A stretch of DNA of 64,000 nucleotides from Ferruginibacter paludis (GCF_030409685.1 NZ_JAUFQJ010000002.1:522360-586359), one strand, 5' to 3'; counted from the stretch's first letter, positions 7,757 to 17,561 are shown. Translations and numbers: made by a program. Notes: generated by a model not told the origin, from the sequence alone.

Positions 7757-10342
7757 TTAAGCCGAATTTCTGCCTGCGTTGATGATGCCAAAAGAGGAGC
7801 GCATAATCAATTTCTCGTAGGTTTCTTTCAGTGGAGAATTAATGAGGTTGTCCTCAATCTCCCGTATGTTCATGATAGCAAACTGTTGTATCGTTAATAA
7901 AGGCAGTACAATTCTTTCCCGCATTGCAATAGACAACTGATCAACCGGGTAATCGCTCATCAGTTCTTTTTTGCCGGAAATCTTTAAAATGTATTGCCTG
8001 GTTAAATTAAATTCATCATAAATCACTGTCCAGATTTCACTGTATTTTGGATCTGCTGATAAAAATTCGGTGAGTGGGAAAAAGCATTTCTTCATGGCCA
8101 TCTCACAGTTATCAAGCAAAGTTTTAAAAAAGAGCGACTTATCATAAAGTACTTTTAACTCATCAAATTTTCCCTGCTGATCCAGTTCTTTCAAAGCGCT
8201 GCCAACGCCGAAATACCCGGTAACGTTTTGTTTTAGCTGTGCCCAGGCACCCACGTACGGGATAGCCCGCAGGTCTTTTAAAGAAAGTTTGCTGCCTCCG
8301 GTACGCTTGGCTGGCCGGCTGCCGATATTGGTTTCGCTGTAAAATTTAAGCGGACTTACCTGCGATAAATAATCGGTAAATCGGGGATGACTTTTTAATG
8401 CGCTGTATTTTGTAAAACTAACTTCAGCCAGGTGTTGCAGCAAATTTTCTTCCTCCTTATTCATCAGCACATGACGGTTATTAAACAATTCATTTGTTAT
8501 ACCGGCATGCAGTAATTGTTCAATATTAAATTGGGCGCTTTCCACAGTTCCAAAGCTGGAACTAACCGTTTGCCCCTGCACTGTCAATTGAATTTCCTTG
8601 TTGGAAATATTTTGGCCCATGGATGCATAAAATTTATGCGTCTTACCACCACCTCTTGACGGTGGTCCACCGCGGCCGTCAAAGAAGAGTACTTCCACCT
8701 CGTGTTGTTTTGAAACCGTGGTCAGGTTTTCCTTTGCTTTATAAATCCCCCAGTTTGCCATCAGGTAACCACCATCCTTGGTTCCGTCAGAAAAGCCGAG
8801 CATAATGGTTTGCCTTTTACTTCTATTTTCGAGATGCGTTGAATAAACTTTGTTCGAATACAATTGTTGCATTACATCCGGCGCATTCTGCAAGTCTTCG
8901 ACCGTTTCAAACAAAGGTATAATGTCGATGCTAAGGGATTCTTTTTTCCAGCCGCATAATAAGAATAAAGCATATACTTCCAGCACATTCAATGCGCTTG
9001 AACACTGGCTGATGATATACCTGTTACAACCAGCTTCGCCATTAAAATCCTGTATGTTTTTAATGGCTTTAATGGTGGCAATGGTATCCGCAACTAACTG
9101 GTCGTCAAAGTGCTCTTCTTTTAGTGGTACCTCAATGTAAGTAAGGAAATCAATTTTTTCTTCATCAGATAAGCTGGCGTAATTTTCCGGCAAATAACCT
9201 GATTTTTTTGAAATTGCTTCCAATACTTTATTATGAACCGAACTTTCCTGGCGCACATCCAGCGAAGCAAAATGCAAACCGAACACATTTACTTTATTGA
9301 TAAAATTATCTATCAGGTAAAGAAACAATCCATTGTGTTTGTAAATCAATATTTCCCGGATTTTATGCAGTTCGTCCAGTATTTTATTTTTATTGATCGC
9401 AGTCCGCTGACCGGGGATAAAAATGTTGTTGTACATCTCCGTTTCAAGATCTGCCAGAATGGTGTCTACACCCTCAAAAGTTAAGCGGCGTTTGATCCTT
9501 CTTATTTCCAGGTAGTAAGATTTGATAATGCTTCCCCTTAATGCATCGGCCACTTTTAAAGTAGTAGAGGCAGTTACGAAAGGATTACCATCCCTGTCGC
9601 CGCCGGGCCAAAAGCCCATCGTTATAATCGGGTGATTGGCATCTATTGCATTCGGAAACTGGGAAGTTAAAAAAGACATGATCCTGCCGGTGGCAGCATA
9701 AAAAACATTTTCAAGATACCATACCAGGTTCAAAGCCTCATCGTATGGCGTTGGCTTTTGCTTTTTAAAGAAAGGTGTTTTGCCTAACTGCTGCAGGTAC
9801 ATATTAATTTGTGCCGCATTATTTGCCATCAATGCTTTAGATAAATCATTGATGATACCTAAAACAGAACCCGGATAAAACTGTGTCGGATGGGCCGTGA
9901 GCACAAGCCGAACCGCAAAGTTTTTTAATTTGGCAGACAGTTCCTCTTCTTTATTGGTTTGCAATACTTCGCTTTCCAGGTGTTTTAAAGTACCAACGCC
10001 ACCCATGTCGTTTACTTCTTTAAAAGACGCATCTTCCAGGGCATCAAATAACACTACCTGTCTTTCTATATACTGAATGAATCTGAATAAAAGGTCCAGC
10101 CGCTCCTGTGGCTGGCGGTAGGTAGTTTGTTTGTTAAAAAAGTCTTCAATGATTTCCACCGGACTTTGCTTTTTACGATACCCCTCTTCACAGTTATTTT
10201 GTAACAGCGATAAAAGTATTCCTGTTTTTTCAATCCGGTGAAATGGAAGAGAAGTAAAGAGACTGTTATACAATTGAAATTTTATTCCAACCAAGTTCTT
10301 AAAATGCTGCAAACCTGTCGACGACTGATGATCCATATTCAA
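7757..10342 (-). CDS. ppc: Phosphoenolpyruvate carboxylase
   Basis: 861 residues, about the usual length of bacterial Ppc. It adds bicarbonate to phosphoenolpyruvate to give oxaloacetate, refilling the TCA cycle. Recognisable blocks in order: LTAHPTQFYPGSV with the catalytic histidine at about residue 151; MGFWPGGDRDGNPFVT; MLGFSDGTKDGGYLMANWG; the glycine-rich RGGPPSRGGGKTH loop; NIGSRPAKR; and the C-terminal INAGRNSA that closes over the active site. The motifs differ in detail from the E. coli enzyme (FSDGTKDGG for YSDSAKDAG), as in other Bacteroidota. An alternative start is the ATG two codons in. It is divergent from thrA, whose pathway uses oxaloacetate-derived aspartate. Confidence 0.95.
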   Translation of the reverse strand: MNMDHQSSTGLQHFKNLVGIKFQLYNSLFTSLPFHRIEKTGILLSLLQNNCEEGYRKKQSPVEIIEDFFNKQTTYRQPQERLDLLFRFIQYIERQVVLFDALEDASFKEVNDMGGVGTLKHLESEVLQTNKEEELSAKLKNFAVRLVLTAHPTQFYPGSVLGIINDLSKALMANNAAQINMYLQQLGKTPFFKKQKPTPYDEALNLVWYLENVFYAATGRIMSFLTSQFPNAIDANHPIITMGFWPGGDRDGNPFVTASTTLKVADALRGSIIKSYYLEIRRIKRRLTFEGVDTILADLETEMYNNIFIPGQRTAINKNKILDELHKIREILIYKHNGLFLYLIDNFINKVNVFGLHFASLDVRQESSVHNKVLEAISKKSGYLPENYASLSDEEKIDFLTYIEVPLKEEHFDDQLVADTIATIKAIKNIQDFNGEAGCNRYIISQCSSALNVLEVYALFLLCGWKKESLSIDIIPLFETVEDLQNAPDVMQQLYSNKVYSTHLENRSKRQTIMLGFSDGTKDGGYLMANWGIYKAKENLTTVSKQHEVEVLFFDGRGGPPSRGGGKTHKFYASMGQNISNKEIQLTVQGQTVSSSFGTVESAQFNIEQLLHAGITNELFNNRHVLMNKEEENLLQHLAEVSFTKYSALKSHPRFTDYLSQVSPLKFYSETNIGSRPAKRTGGSKLSLKDLRAIPYVGAWAQLKQNVTGYFGVGSALKELDQQGKFDELKVLYDKSLFFKTLLDNCEMAMKKCFFPLTEFLSADPKYSEIWTVIYDEFNLTRQYILKISGKKELMSDYPVDQLSIAMRERIVLPLLTIQQFAIMNIREIEDNLINSPLKETYEKLIMRSSFGIINAGRNSA

Positions 10343-10423
10343 TAAAAATTAATAAAAAGTAATAAAGCTGGCAGCAATTACCACAAAGCATGAAAATACT
10401 TAAAAAATTTCAAATCGGTGGCC

Positions 10424-10450
10424 TTGTTTCCAATTATTTACTTAATTTAG
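10424..10450 (+). promoter_or_regulatory. Possible promoter of the thr operon
   Basis: TTG at 10424-10426 and TAATTTAG at 10443-10450 (7 of 8 to TAnnTTTG) with a 16-base spacer, slightly short for Bacteroidota. It would start a transcript near 10457 that carries the Thr-rich leader ORF at 10498. Confidence 0.4.
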
Positions 10451-10497
10451 CGGCCACAAAAGTGGTACAAGTGAAATTACATATTATCTCATCGCAA

Positions 10498-10557
10498 ATG
10501 CCTTTAGCAACTTCTGCTGCAGGTACCACTATTTTTACAACAGGCACAACCCGTTAA
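10498..10557 (+). CDS. Thr-rich leader peptide upstream of thrA
   Basis: A 19-codon ORF, ATG 10498 to TAA 10555, encoding MPLATSAAGTTIFTTGTTR. Seven of 19 residues are Thr, most in the last ten codons, and one is Ile; a Thr/Ile-rich leader is the hallmark of ribosome-mediated attenuation in thr operons. It lies 100 bases before the thrA ATG with no other coding role. Its stop codon sits in the loop of a small hairpin (AACCC 10548-10552 with GGGTT 10558-10562). I could not identify a strong terminator/antiterminator pair, so the mechanism is inferred from the peptide alone. Confidence 0.6.
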   Translation: MPLATSAAGTTIFTTGTTR

Positions 10558-10654
10558 GGGTTACAACTTTCATATTACCTTTGGGCAAATCGCCGTTTTC
10601 ATAAATAAAAATTATTACAGTCATTATTTTACATCACATCTATAAATAAAAGAA

Positions 10655-13096
10655 ATGCAGGTTCTAAAGTTTGGTGGAAGTTCTGTTGCCAACGCGTACA
10701 ATATTAATAAAGTAATTGACATTGTTAAAGAGAAAATTATAACAGATAAAACAATTGTGGTTGTATCTGCCTTTGGAGGAATAACGGATATTTTATTGCA
10801 ATGCAGCCAGCTGGCTGCGGAAGGAAATGAAACGTATAAAGAAAAGTTACACGAAGCCGAACTCAGACATCTTACTACCGTAAAAGAACTGATTACGATA
10901 ACCCAGCAAAGTGCGGTGTTGAGTTTGGTAAAAACTTTGTGCAACGAGATTGAAGATATTTGCACAGGCATTTATTTACTGAAAGAACTATCCGAACGCA
11001 CCAAAGACAGAATTGTAAGCTACGGTGAAATACTATCCTCTAAAATTATAGCCGCAAAATTAAATACAGAAGCCATCGCATGCGAATGGGTAAACTCCCC
11101 TGAGCTGATTATCACCAATTCAAATTATGGTTCAGCTGCTGTTGATTTTACCATTACCGATAAAAAAATTGCTGACTATTTTGCAGCCTCCGGCGCAGGA
11201 TTATTTATGATGCCGGGCTTTATTGCTTCAGACAGTACGGGCGCTAATACCACGCTTGGCCGTGGTGGTTCTGATTATACCGCAGCGATTGTTGCTGCGG
11301 CATTATCCGCACAAGTGCTGGAAATTTGGACAGATGTATCGGGTATGATGACAGCCGACCCCAGGCTGGTGACTAACGTAAGAATCATCCCGCAGATATC
11401 TTACCAGGAAGCGATGGAACTGTCGCATTTTGGAGCTAAAGTAATTTACCCGCCTACCATACAGCCGGTAAGGGGCAAGGGCATCCCAACTTGGATAAAA
11501 AATACATTCGCACCGCAGGATAATGGTACTGTAATTCAACAGGAGTCGAGCAATAATACCAATAGCATACGGGGTATATCAAGCATTAACAGCATTGCAT
11601 TGTTAAGCCTTGAAGGTAGTGGAATGGTAGGTATTCCCGGCTTTTCAAAACGACTGTTTGAAGCACTGGCAGAAAAAAAGATCAATGTTATTTTAATTAC
11701 ACAAAGCTCCTCGGAACATTCAATATGTGTAGGTATTGATGCCGCCACAGCAGAAACCGCCAGGCAGGCTATTAATGAAGCATTCGCCTACGAAATTGAG
11801 ACCAAAAAAGTAGATCCCATCGTTGTTGAAAAAGATTTGGCCATCGTGGCACTCGTGGGGGACAATATGAAAAGTCATCCGGGCATAAGCGGAAAAATGT
11901 TCGGTAATCTTGGTCGCAATGGTGTTAACGTTCGGGCAATTGCGCAGGGCTCCTCTGAAAGAAATATTTCAGCGGTTGTATCTACACAGGATGTAAAGAA
12001 AGCCATCAATGTACTGCACGAAGAATTTTTTGAAACCGTGTATAAAGAGATAAACCTTTTTATAGCCGGCGTTGGAAATGTAGGAGGAAAACTAGTGGCA
12101 CAAATACTACAGCAACAGCAATTTCTATTGCAAAATCTTCATCTGAAAATAAATGTCGTCGGTTTATGCAACAGTAAAAAAATGCTTTTTAAAGATGAAG
12201 CGATTGATCTGAAAAATTGGAAATCCTTGCTGCTTGAGGAAGGTGAAACAATGGACATGCAGGTATTTATCGAGCGGATACAGTCCAAAAATTTACGTAA
12301 CAGTGTTTTTGCAGATGTTACTGCCAATGAAATGGTAGCTAGCTGTTATGAGCAGCTATTACAAAAAAGTATTTCGGTGGTAGCCTGCAATAAAATTGCC
12401 TGTTCCTCTAAATATGAGTACTATAAAAAATTAAAAAACCTGTCGAGAGAATTCAATGCACAATTTTTATTTGAAACCAACGTAGGAGCCAGTTTGCCGA
12501 TTATCGGAACATTGAACGATCTATTGCGTGGGGGTGATAAAATCAATACTATACAGGCTGTATTAAGTGGTACACTTAATTTTGTTTTTAATAATTACGA
12601 TGGTAACAAGAGCTTCGCCACAATTGTAAGACAGGCGCAAGCTGAAGGCTACACAGAACCTGATCCACGGTTGGACTTAAGTGGTAAAGACGTAATGCGT
12701 AAAATAATGATACTGGCCCGGGAAGCCGGCAACGTAATAGAAATGGAAGACATCGCCAACAACAGCTTTATGCCGCCTGCATGTATGGTTGGTTCTGTAG
12801 AAGATTTTTACAAATCCATGGAAGAGCACGAAGCGCATTTTAAACAATTATTTAAAGAGGCAGGAGAAAACAAATTGAAGTTTGTTGCATCCTTTAAAGA
12901 AGGTAAAGCATCTGTTGGATTGCAGCACATCAATTCACAGCACGACCTGTACCATCTATATGGAAAAGACAATATTGTATTATTTTATACCGATCGTTAT
13001 GTGGAACAACCACTGGTAATAAAAGGTGCAGGCGCTGGTGCAGATGTAACAGCTTCCGGCGTATTTGGTGATATTATCAAAGCGTCGAGGGTGTAA
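10655..13096 (+). CDS. thrA: Bifunctional aspartokinase / homoserine dehydrogenase
   Basis: 813 residues, the usual length of ThrA. An aspartokinase domain opens with VLKFGGSSVAN (residues 3-13), followed by two ACT-type regulatory segments (about 315-460) and a homoserine dehydrogenase domain from about 465 with the NAD(P)-binding FIAGVGNVGGK. RLDLSGKDVMRK near residue 672 holds the catalytic lysine. It performs the first and third steps from aspartate to homoserine. It leads the cluster thrA-thrB-thrC, with thrB 38 bases downstream, and is preceded by a Thr-rich leader ORF. The ACT region makes threonine feedback inhibition likely, as in the family. Confidence 0.96.
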   Translation: MQVLKFGGSSVANAYNINKVIDIVKEKIITDKTIVVVSAFGGITDILLQCSQLAAEGNETYKEKLHEAELRHLTTVKELITITQQSAVLSLVKTLCNEIEDICTGIYLLKELSERTKDRIVSYGEILSSKIIAAKLNTEAIACEWVNSPELIITNSNYGSAAVDFTITDKKIADYFAASGAGLFMMPGFIASDSTGANTTLGRGGSDYTAAIVAAALSAQVLEIWTDVSGMMTADPRLVTNVRIIPQISYQEAMELSHFGAKVIYPPTIQPVRGKGIPTWIKNTFAPQDNGTVIQQESSNNTNSIRGISSINSIALLSLEGSGMVGIPGFSKRLFEALAEKKINVILITQSSSEHSICVGIDAATAETARQAINEAFAYEIETKKVDPIVVEKDLAIVALVGDNMKSHPGISGKMFGNLGRNGVNVRAIAQGSSERNISAVVSTQDVKKAINVLHEEFFETVYKEINLFIAGVGNVGGKLVAQILQQQQFLLQNLHLKINVVGLCNSKKMLFKDEAIDLKNWKSLLLEEGETMDMQVFIERIQSKNLRNSVFADVTANEMVASCYEQLLQKSISVVACNKIACSSKYEYYKKLKNLSREFNAQFLFETNVGASLPIIGTLNDLLRGGDKINTIQAVLSGTLNFVFNNYDGNKSFATIVRQAQAEGYTEPDPRLDLSGKDVMRKIMILAREAGNVIEMEDIANNSFMPPACMVGSVEDFYKSMEEHEAHFKQLFKEAGENKLKFVASFKEGKASVGLQHINSQHDLYHLYGKDNIVLFYTDRYVEQPLVIKGAGAGADVTASGVFGDIIKASRV

Positions 13097-13134
13097 TAAA
13101 AATTGTTGGAAAGAAAGTAAAATAGCAAGAACTT

Positions 13135-14127
13135 ATGAATGAAAATCAGCACACTATATTAGCGCAAGGCGAAAAAAATAATACGCCTGTTGTTGGTGCA
13201 AAAGGGAAGCTGGTAAAGATTTTAGCGCCAGCCACCGTGGCAAATTTGGTTTGTGGTTTTGATGTGCTGGGATTGTGTCTGCATGAACCAAACGATTTGA
13301 TGGAGATAGAATTACTGGAAGAAAAAAAGATCGTCATAGTCAGCGCAGATGGCTATCCGCTGCCGTTGGATCCGGCGCAGAATACAGCAGGAGCACCATT
13401 GGTTGAAATGATCAGCGAACTGCCTGGCAATATTGGTTTTAAAGTCACTATTCATAAAAAAATAAAGCCCGGAAGCGGGATAGGTTCAAGCGCTGCCAGC
13501 GCTGCAGGCGCAGTGGTAGGTGCCAATTATTTATTAGGCGATTTTTTTTCTAAACAAGACCTGGTGCGTTTTGCCATGTTTGGTGAAAAAGTAGCTTCCG
13601 GCGTAAAACATGCTGATAATATTGCGCCCTGTATTTATGGTGGAATAACCCTTATCAGAAGTATTCATCCGCTGGACATTGTGCCAATCCCTGCACCTGA
13701 ATTATATGTGACCATTGTGCATCCGCAGATAGAAGTGCGTACATCAGACGCACGCCAGATTTTACGTAAAGAAGTATTGCTGAAAGATGCCATTAAGCAA
13801 TGGGGAAATATAGCCGGCCTGGTGGCAGGGTTTATTCAAAAAGACCTGGCGTTGATCGGCCGTTCACTGGAAGATGTAATCATAGAACCTGTGCGAAGCA
13901 TTCTAATTCCTGGTTTTGATGAAGTTAAATTGAAATGCAAGGAAGCAGGAGCTTTAGGTGGCGGCATTTCCGGTTCAGGTCCTTCCATTTTTATGCTAAG
14001 CAAAGATGAACCAACTGCGATTGCGGTTGAAGGAGTAATGAAGGAAATTTACAACCGTATCGGATTGGCCTATCATACTTATGTTACCACAATTAACCAA
14101 ACAGGCGTTACAGTAATTGACAATTAA
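13135..14127 (+). CDS. thrB: Homoserine kinase
   Basis: 330 residues, GHMP kinase family. It phosphorylates homoserine to O-phosphohomoserine. The ATP-binding glycine/serine loop is KPGSGIGSSAASAAGAVVG (about residues 111-130), and the C-terminal ALGGGISGSGPS is the second family motif. The N-terminus carries about 27 extra residues before the conserved KILAPATVANLVCGFDVLG; no later ATG fits, so the start at 13135 is kept. It follows thrA by 38 bases and precedes thrC by 122 bases. Confidence 0.95.
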   Translation: MNENQHTILAQGEKNNTPVVGAKGKLVKILAPATVANLVCGFDVLGLCLHEPNDLMEIELLEEKKIVIVSADGYPLPLDPAQNTAGAPLVEMISELPGNIGFKVTIHKKIKPGSGIGSSAASAAGAVVGANYLLGDFFSKQDLVRFAMFGEKVASGVKHADNIAPCIYGGITLIRSIHPLDIVPIPAPELYVTIVHPQIEVRTSDARQILRKEVLLKDAIKQWGNIAGLVAGFIQKDLALIGRSLEDVIIEPVRSILIPGFDEVKLKCKEAGALGGGISGSGPSIFMLSKDEPTAIAVEGVMKEIYNRIGLAYHTYVTTINQTGVTVIDN

Positions 14128-14249
14128 TAGTTTATTCCGTTTGGGTGTTACCCATTTTATACACATATCAATAATTGTTTGCGCTAATCAATTTTTGTTT
14201 TGGGGCTTTAAATTTCCTAATTCATAACTTATAATTCATCACTCACCAG

Positions 14250-15548
14250 ATGCAATACTATAGTACCAATCATCAATCTCCCAAAGTAGATTTTAAACAG
14301 GCGACCATTAATGGGCAGGCGCCAGATAAGGGGTTATATTTTCCGGAACAAATACCGCCACTCCCCACCGGCTTTATCGACAACATCGGCGACTACTCTA
14401 ACGAAGAGATTGCATACCAGGTCATAAAACCATATGTTGGCGATACCATTCCAGAAACTGAATTGCGGCGCATTGTAAACGAAACTGTGAACTTTGAAAT
14501 TCCACTGGTTAAGATTACAGAGGCCATTTTTTCATTGGAACTGTACCACGGTCCCACACTGGCTTTTAAAGATATCGGCGCCAGATTTATGAGCCGTTGC
14601 CTGGGGTATTTTGTAAAAGACCTTGGGAAAAAAGTGACCGTGCTGGTGGCAACGTCCGGGGATACCGGTGGGGCTGTGGCCAATGGTTTTTATGACGTAA
14701 ATGGGGTTGAAGTGGTGATATTATATCCATCGGGTAAAGTAAGTTCTGTTCAGGAAAAGCAACTGACTACACTGGGTAAAAATATTCATGCACTGGAGGT
14801 GGATGGTACATTTGATGATTGCCAGCAGATGGTAAAGCAGGTTTTTACAGACGAAGCATTAAATAATCAGCTATTTCTGACATCTGCCAACTCCATCAAT
14901 GTTGCAAGATGGCTGCCGCAGCAATTCTATTATTTCTTTGCTTATAAACAGTGGGCTCAAAAAAACAACCCTCCGGTAATTTCAGTGCCGAGTGGTAATT
15001 TTGGTAATATTTGTGCAGGTATCCTCGCCCACTTTTCCGGATTGCCGGTAAAGCATTTTATTGCAGCCTGCAATGCCAATGATGTGGTACCCGATTTTAT
15101 GGAAACTGAAAAGTATACGCCTAAAAAAGCGATAGCAACCATTTCCAATGCAATGGATGTTGGTAACCCAAGTAATTTCATCCGCATCCTCGAAATTTTT
15201 CATCACCAGTTTGCCAGTCTGAAGAAAGACTTCAGCAGCTGCAGTATTTCAGATGCTGAAACAAAAGCTACGCTTCAGAAAGTGTATAAGGAAGAAGGCT
15301 ATTTATTGGATCCGCATGGGGCAGTAGGTTACCTGGCGTTGCAGGAATATTTGAAAGAAAACCCAGACGAAAAAGGCATCGTTTTAGAAACAGCTCACCC
15401 GGTGAAATTTTATGATGTGGTGGAACCTGTAATCGGCGAAGCCGTACCCATACCGCCAACCGTGCAGCAACAATTACTGCTGCAGAAAAACAGCACTAAA
15501 ATGGCTGCCGATGCAGGGCTATTAAAAACATTTTTACTTGCTATGTAA
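14250..15548 (+). CDS. thrC: Threonine synthase
   Basis: 432 residues, PLP-dependent enzyme that converts O-phosphohomoserine to threonine. GPTLAFKDIGARF holds the Schiff-base lysine (K107), and TSGDTGGAVANGF is the phosphate-cofactor loop. SVPSGNFGNICAG is another conserved block. Length and order fit the short bacterial ThrC class. It completes the thrABC set. The 122-base gap after thrB is larger than the other spacings and could hold an internal promoter, but I see no convincing box. Confidence 0.96.
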   Translation: MQYYSTNHQSPKVDFKQATINGQAPDKGLYFPEQIPPLPTGFIDNIGDYSNEEIAYQVIKPYVGDTIPETELRRIVNETVNFEIPLVKITEAIFSLELYHGPTLAFKDIGARFMSRCLGYFVKDLGKKVTVLVATSGDTGGAVANGFYDVNGVEVVILYPSGKVSSVQEKQLTTLGKNIHALEVDGTFDDCQQMVKQVFTDEALNNQLFLTSANSINVARWLPQQFYYFFAYKQWAQKNNPPVISVPSGNFGNICAGILAHFSGLPVKHFIAACNANDVVPDFMETEKYTPKKAIATISNAMDVGNPSNFIRILEIFHHQFASLKKDFSSCSISDAETKATLQKVYKEEGYLLDPHGAVGYLALQEYLKENPDEKGIVLETAHPVKFYDVVEPVIGEAVPIPPTVQQQLLLQKNSTKMAADAGLLKTFLLAM

Positions 15549-15577
15549 TCAATAAACTGCCGCCTAAAACTGCCCCT

Positions 15578-17047
15578 ATGAGTAAAATAAAAAAGAGGTT
15601 GTTATATTTTTTGGGAGTTGTTGCGCTCGCCTATTTTTTAATGCTCATTCCTGATTCAGACAAAGCAGGAGGCAATGCAGCAGCCAGCAAGGCTTTTACA
15701 TGGAATAAAGATTTACTATGGAGCCAGTTGGAAGATAATTTCAGAGCCGCCAAACTGGAAAATAAATCAAAAGTTGATTCTAATATCCAGGCTTTGTTTT
15801 TATCAGGTGAAGAATTAGTTGATAAAATTAAGTTGCCCGGTATTGCTGCAGCAGATACAAATTTCACCCTTCTTTTAAATAATTTTTTTTCGCTTGCACC
15901 ATTGATTGCAGCACAGCCACAGCAAAGAGATTCCTTTATTCGATTGTACAGCAAAATTCGCCGGGAAGTCAAGTTGCAATCACAGCACTGGGATATAAAT
16001 GATGTTGTTGTACGCAATAGTTTATACCAGTTATTATATGGTATGCGGGCAGCGGAAGAAGAAGTGTTATTGCAAACTGCGTCCGTGCCTTTTGACGCAG
16101 CCATTAATGTAACCGATGTTGTCTCGGCAACACCTGCTGCAAAATTATTTGGCATCACTGTTCACAGTGGCGATTTACTGGTGTCACGGGGAGGTGCAGA
16201 AGTATCGGCATTGATTTCAAGAGGCAATGATTACCCGGCGAATTTTTCTCATGTGGCTTTAATCTATGTGAATGAAAAAGAAGATGCTTTTTTAATCGAG
16301 GCACATATTGAAAAAGGTGTAGCTGTTTCTTCACTTGCACAATATATAAAAGATAAAAAGCTGCGCTGCATGGTATTGCGCCCCCGGGCTGATTTACGCC
16401 AATTGCAGGAAGATAAAATGGTACCACAGAAAGCAGCGAAGCTGGCGTATGATGAGGCGCTCAGCCGGCATATTCCTTACGATTTCAAAATGAATTTTTA
16501 CGATAGTACCGCTATGTTTTGTTCGGAGGTGGCCTCGTATGCCTATCGTAAAAATGGCATTTATTTATGGCAGGGTGTGTCCACTATTTCATCACCTGGA
16601 GTTGTTGACTGGCTGAATGCATTTGGCGTAGAAAATTTTGTGACGCAGATGCCGGGCGACCTGGAATATGATCCGCAATTAGGTGTGGTAGCAGAATACC
16701 GGGATCCCGAAACCTTGCTGAAAGATCACATTGATAATGCAGTAATGGATGTGTTGCTGGAGCAGGCGGATAAAGGAAAACAAATTAAGTACAATCACTG
16801 GCAACTGCCTTTTGTACGGATAGTAAAAGGCTGGTGTATGGCAAAAAATTATTTCAGAAAGCCGGGTATTATACCCGAAGGCATGAGCGCAACAAGGGCT
16901 TTAAAAAATCAGTATTTTGTCGCCATGTACCAGGCACTTAAAACAAAAGCGGTCGCTAAAATTGACCAGTTTAAAAAAGACAACCATTACCTGCCACCTT
17001 ACTGGCAAATGATAAACCTGGCAAGGGAAGCTGCAGCAGAGCAATAA
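15578..17047 (+). CDS. YiiX-like permuted papain-fold amidase/hydrolase
   Basis: 489 residues. A hydrophobic N-terminal helix (about residues 7-23) anchors or exports the protein. The catalytic part has HSGDLLVSRG (about 196), FSHVALIY with the histidine near 225, and MFCSEVASYAY with the cysteine near 314. This histidine-before-cysteine order is that of the circularly permuted NlpC/P60-like YiiX family (peptidase C92). Members are thought to cleave amide or ester bonds in lipids or cell-wall peptides; the substrate here is unknown. About 190 residues precede and 160 follow the core, so it is longer than YiiX itself. It starts 30 bases after thrC and may share its transcript. Confidence 0.85.
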   Translation: MSKIKKRLLYFLGVVALAYFLMLIPDSDKAGGNAAASKAFTWNKDLLWSQLEDNFRAAKLENKSKVDSNIQALFLSGEELVDKIKLPGIAAADTNFTLLLNNFFSLAPLIAAQPQQRDSFIRLYSKIRREVKLQSQHWDINDVVVRNSLYQLLYGMRAAEEEVLLQTASVPFDAAINVTDVVSATPAAKLFGITVHSGDLLVSRGGAEVSALISRGNDYPANFSHVALIYVNEKEDAFLIEAHIEKGVAVSSLAQYIKDKKLRCMVLRPRADLRQLQEDKMVPQKAAKLAYDEALSRHIPYDFKMNFYDSTAMFCSEVASYAYRKNGIYLWQGVSTISSPGVVDWLNAFGVENFVTQMPGDLEYDPQLGVVAEYRDPETLLKDHIDNAVMDVLLEQADKGKQIKYNHWQLPFVRIVKGWCMAKNYFRKPGIIPEGMSATRALKNQYFVAMYQALKTKAVAKIDQFKKDNHYLPPYWQMINLAREAAAEQ

Positions 17048-17055
17048 GGCAGTTC

Positions 17056-17388
17056 TCAGGCTGCTGCTTGTTCTGCAATTTCGTCCATGCTGATACCACT
17101 GTGACTTTCATCGTACACGCATTCACTGTTTTTTATCAGCAATACCTGAGGCGATTCATGGCTCACATCAAATACATCCACTATTTTTTGCGAAATATTT
17201 CTGTGTTTAATAAGATCAAGATAATAGAAATCAATCCCAGCAGGCGCTGATCCTCTTTCCAAACGGCTTTTAGCCATGCTGCTGATAGAGCAACGTGTGC
17301 TGTGTTTAAAAATAAGTTGCGGTTTGGTATTTGAAAGGTTTTTGATATCGCTTAATTGCGCTTCGTCGTTTAGTTCAATCCAGTTCAT
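17056..17388 (-). CDS. ytxJ: Monothiol bacilliredoxin YtxJ (BrxC-type)
   Basis: 110 residues, thioredoxin-like. FKHSTRCSISSMAKSRLER carries the single active cysteine at residue 33 in the TRCSIS setting typical of YtxJ. In organisms that use bacillithiol, these proteins remove bacillithiol from protein cysteines after oxidative stress. Its presence hints that this organism makes bacillithiol, as many Bacteroidota do. The gene is convergent with the preceding amidase and begins 18 bases after a tiny lipoprotein gene on the same strand. Confidence 0.9.
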   Translation of the reverse strand: MNWIELNDEAQLSDIKNLSNTKPQLIFKHSTRCSISSMAKSRLERGSAPAGIDFYYLDLIKHRNISQKIVDVFDVSHESPQVLLIKNSECVYDESHSGISMDEIAEQAAA

Positions 17389-17406
17389 ATAATTAAGGAG
17401 TACTTT

Positions 17407-17520
17407 TTAGTGAATGATTTTTTCTGTCATTGGGCAGCCGGTTTTCCTGCTTGAATAACAGGATGTCAAAACAGCTAACATGGTAAAAATTACCAGCGTA
17501 GTTAAAATGATTTTCTTCAT
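17407..17520 (-). CDS. Tiny lipoprotein, 37 residues, in front of ytxJ
   Basis: A short minus-strand frame, ATG at 17520, TAA at 17407-17409. It encodes a lysine-start signal (MKKIILTTLVIFTMLAVL) with lipobox LTSC, so the mature lipoprotein is only about 18 residues, with a second Cys in RKTGCPM. A TATCTTTG box lies 34 bases upstream. It ends 18 bases before ytxJ and is probably co-transcribed with it. The function is unknown; a link to thiol chemistry is suggested only by the neighbour and the cysteine. Confidence 0.6.
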   Translation of the reverse strand: MKKIILTTLVIFTMLAVLTSCYSSRKTGCPMTEKIIH

Positions 17521-17553
17521 GTGTTTTTTAAATTGAATAAGATCAATAAAACG

Positions 17554-17561
17554 CAAAGATA
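17554..17561 (-). promoter_or_regulatory. -7 box for the lipoprotein-ytxJ unit
   Basis: On the minus strand TATCTTTG, an exact TAnnTTTG match, 34 bases before the lipoprotein ATG. I see no clear -33 TTTG at the right distance. Confidence 0.5.
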
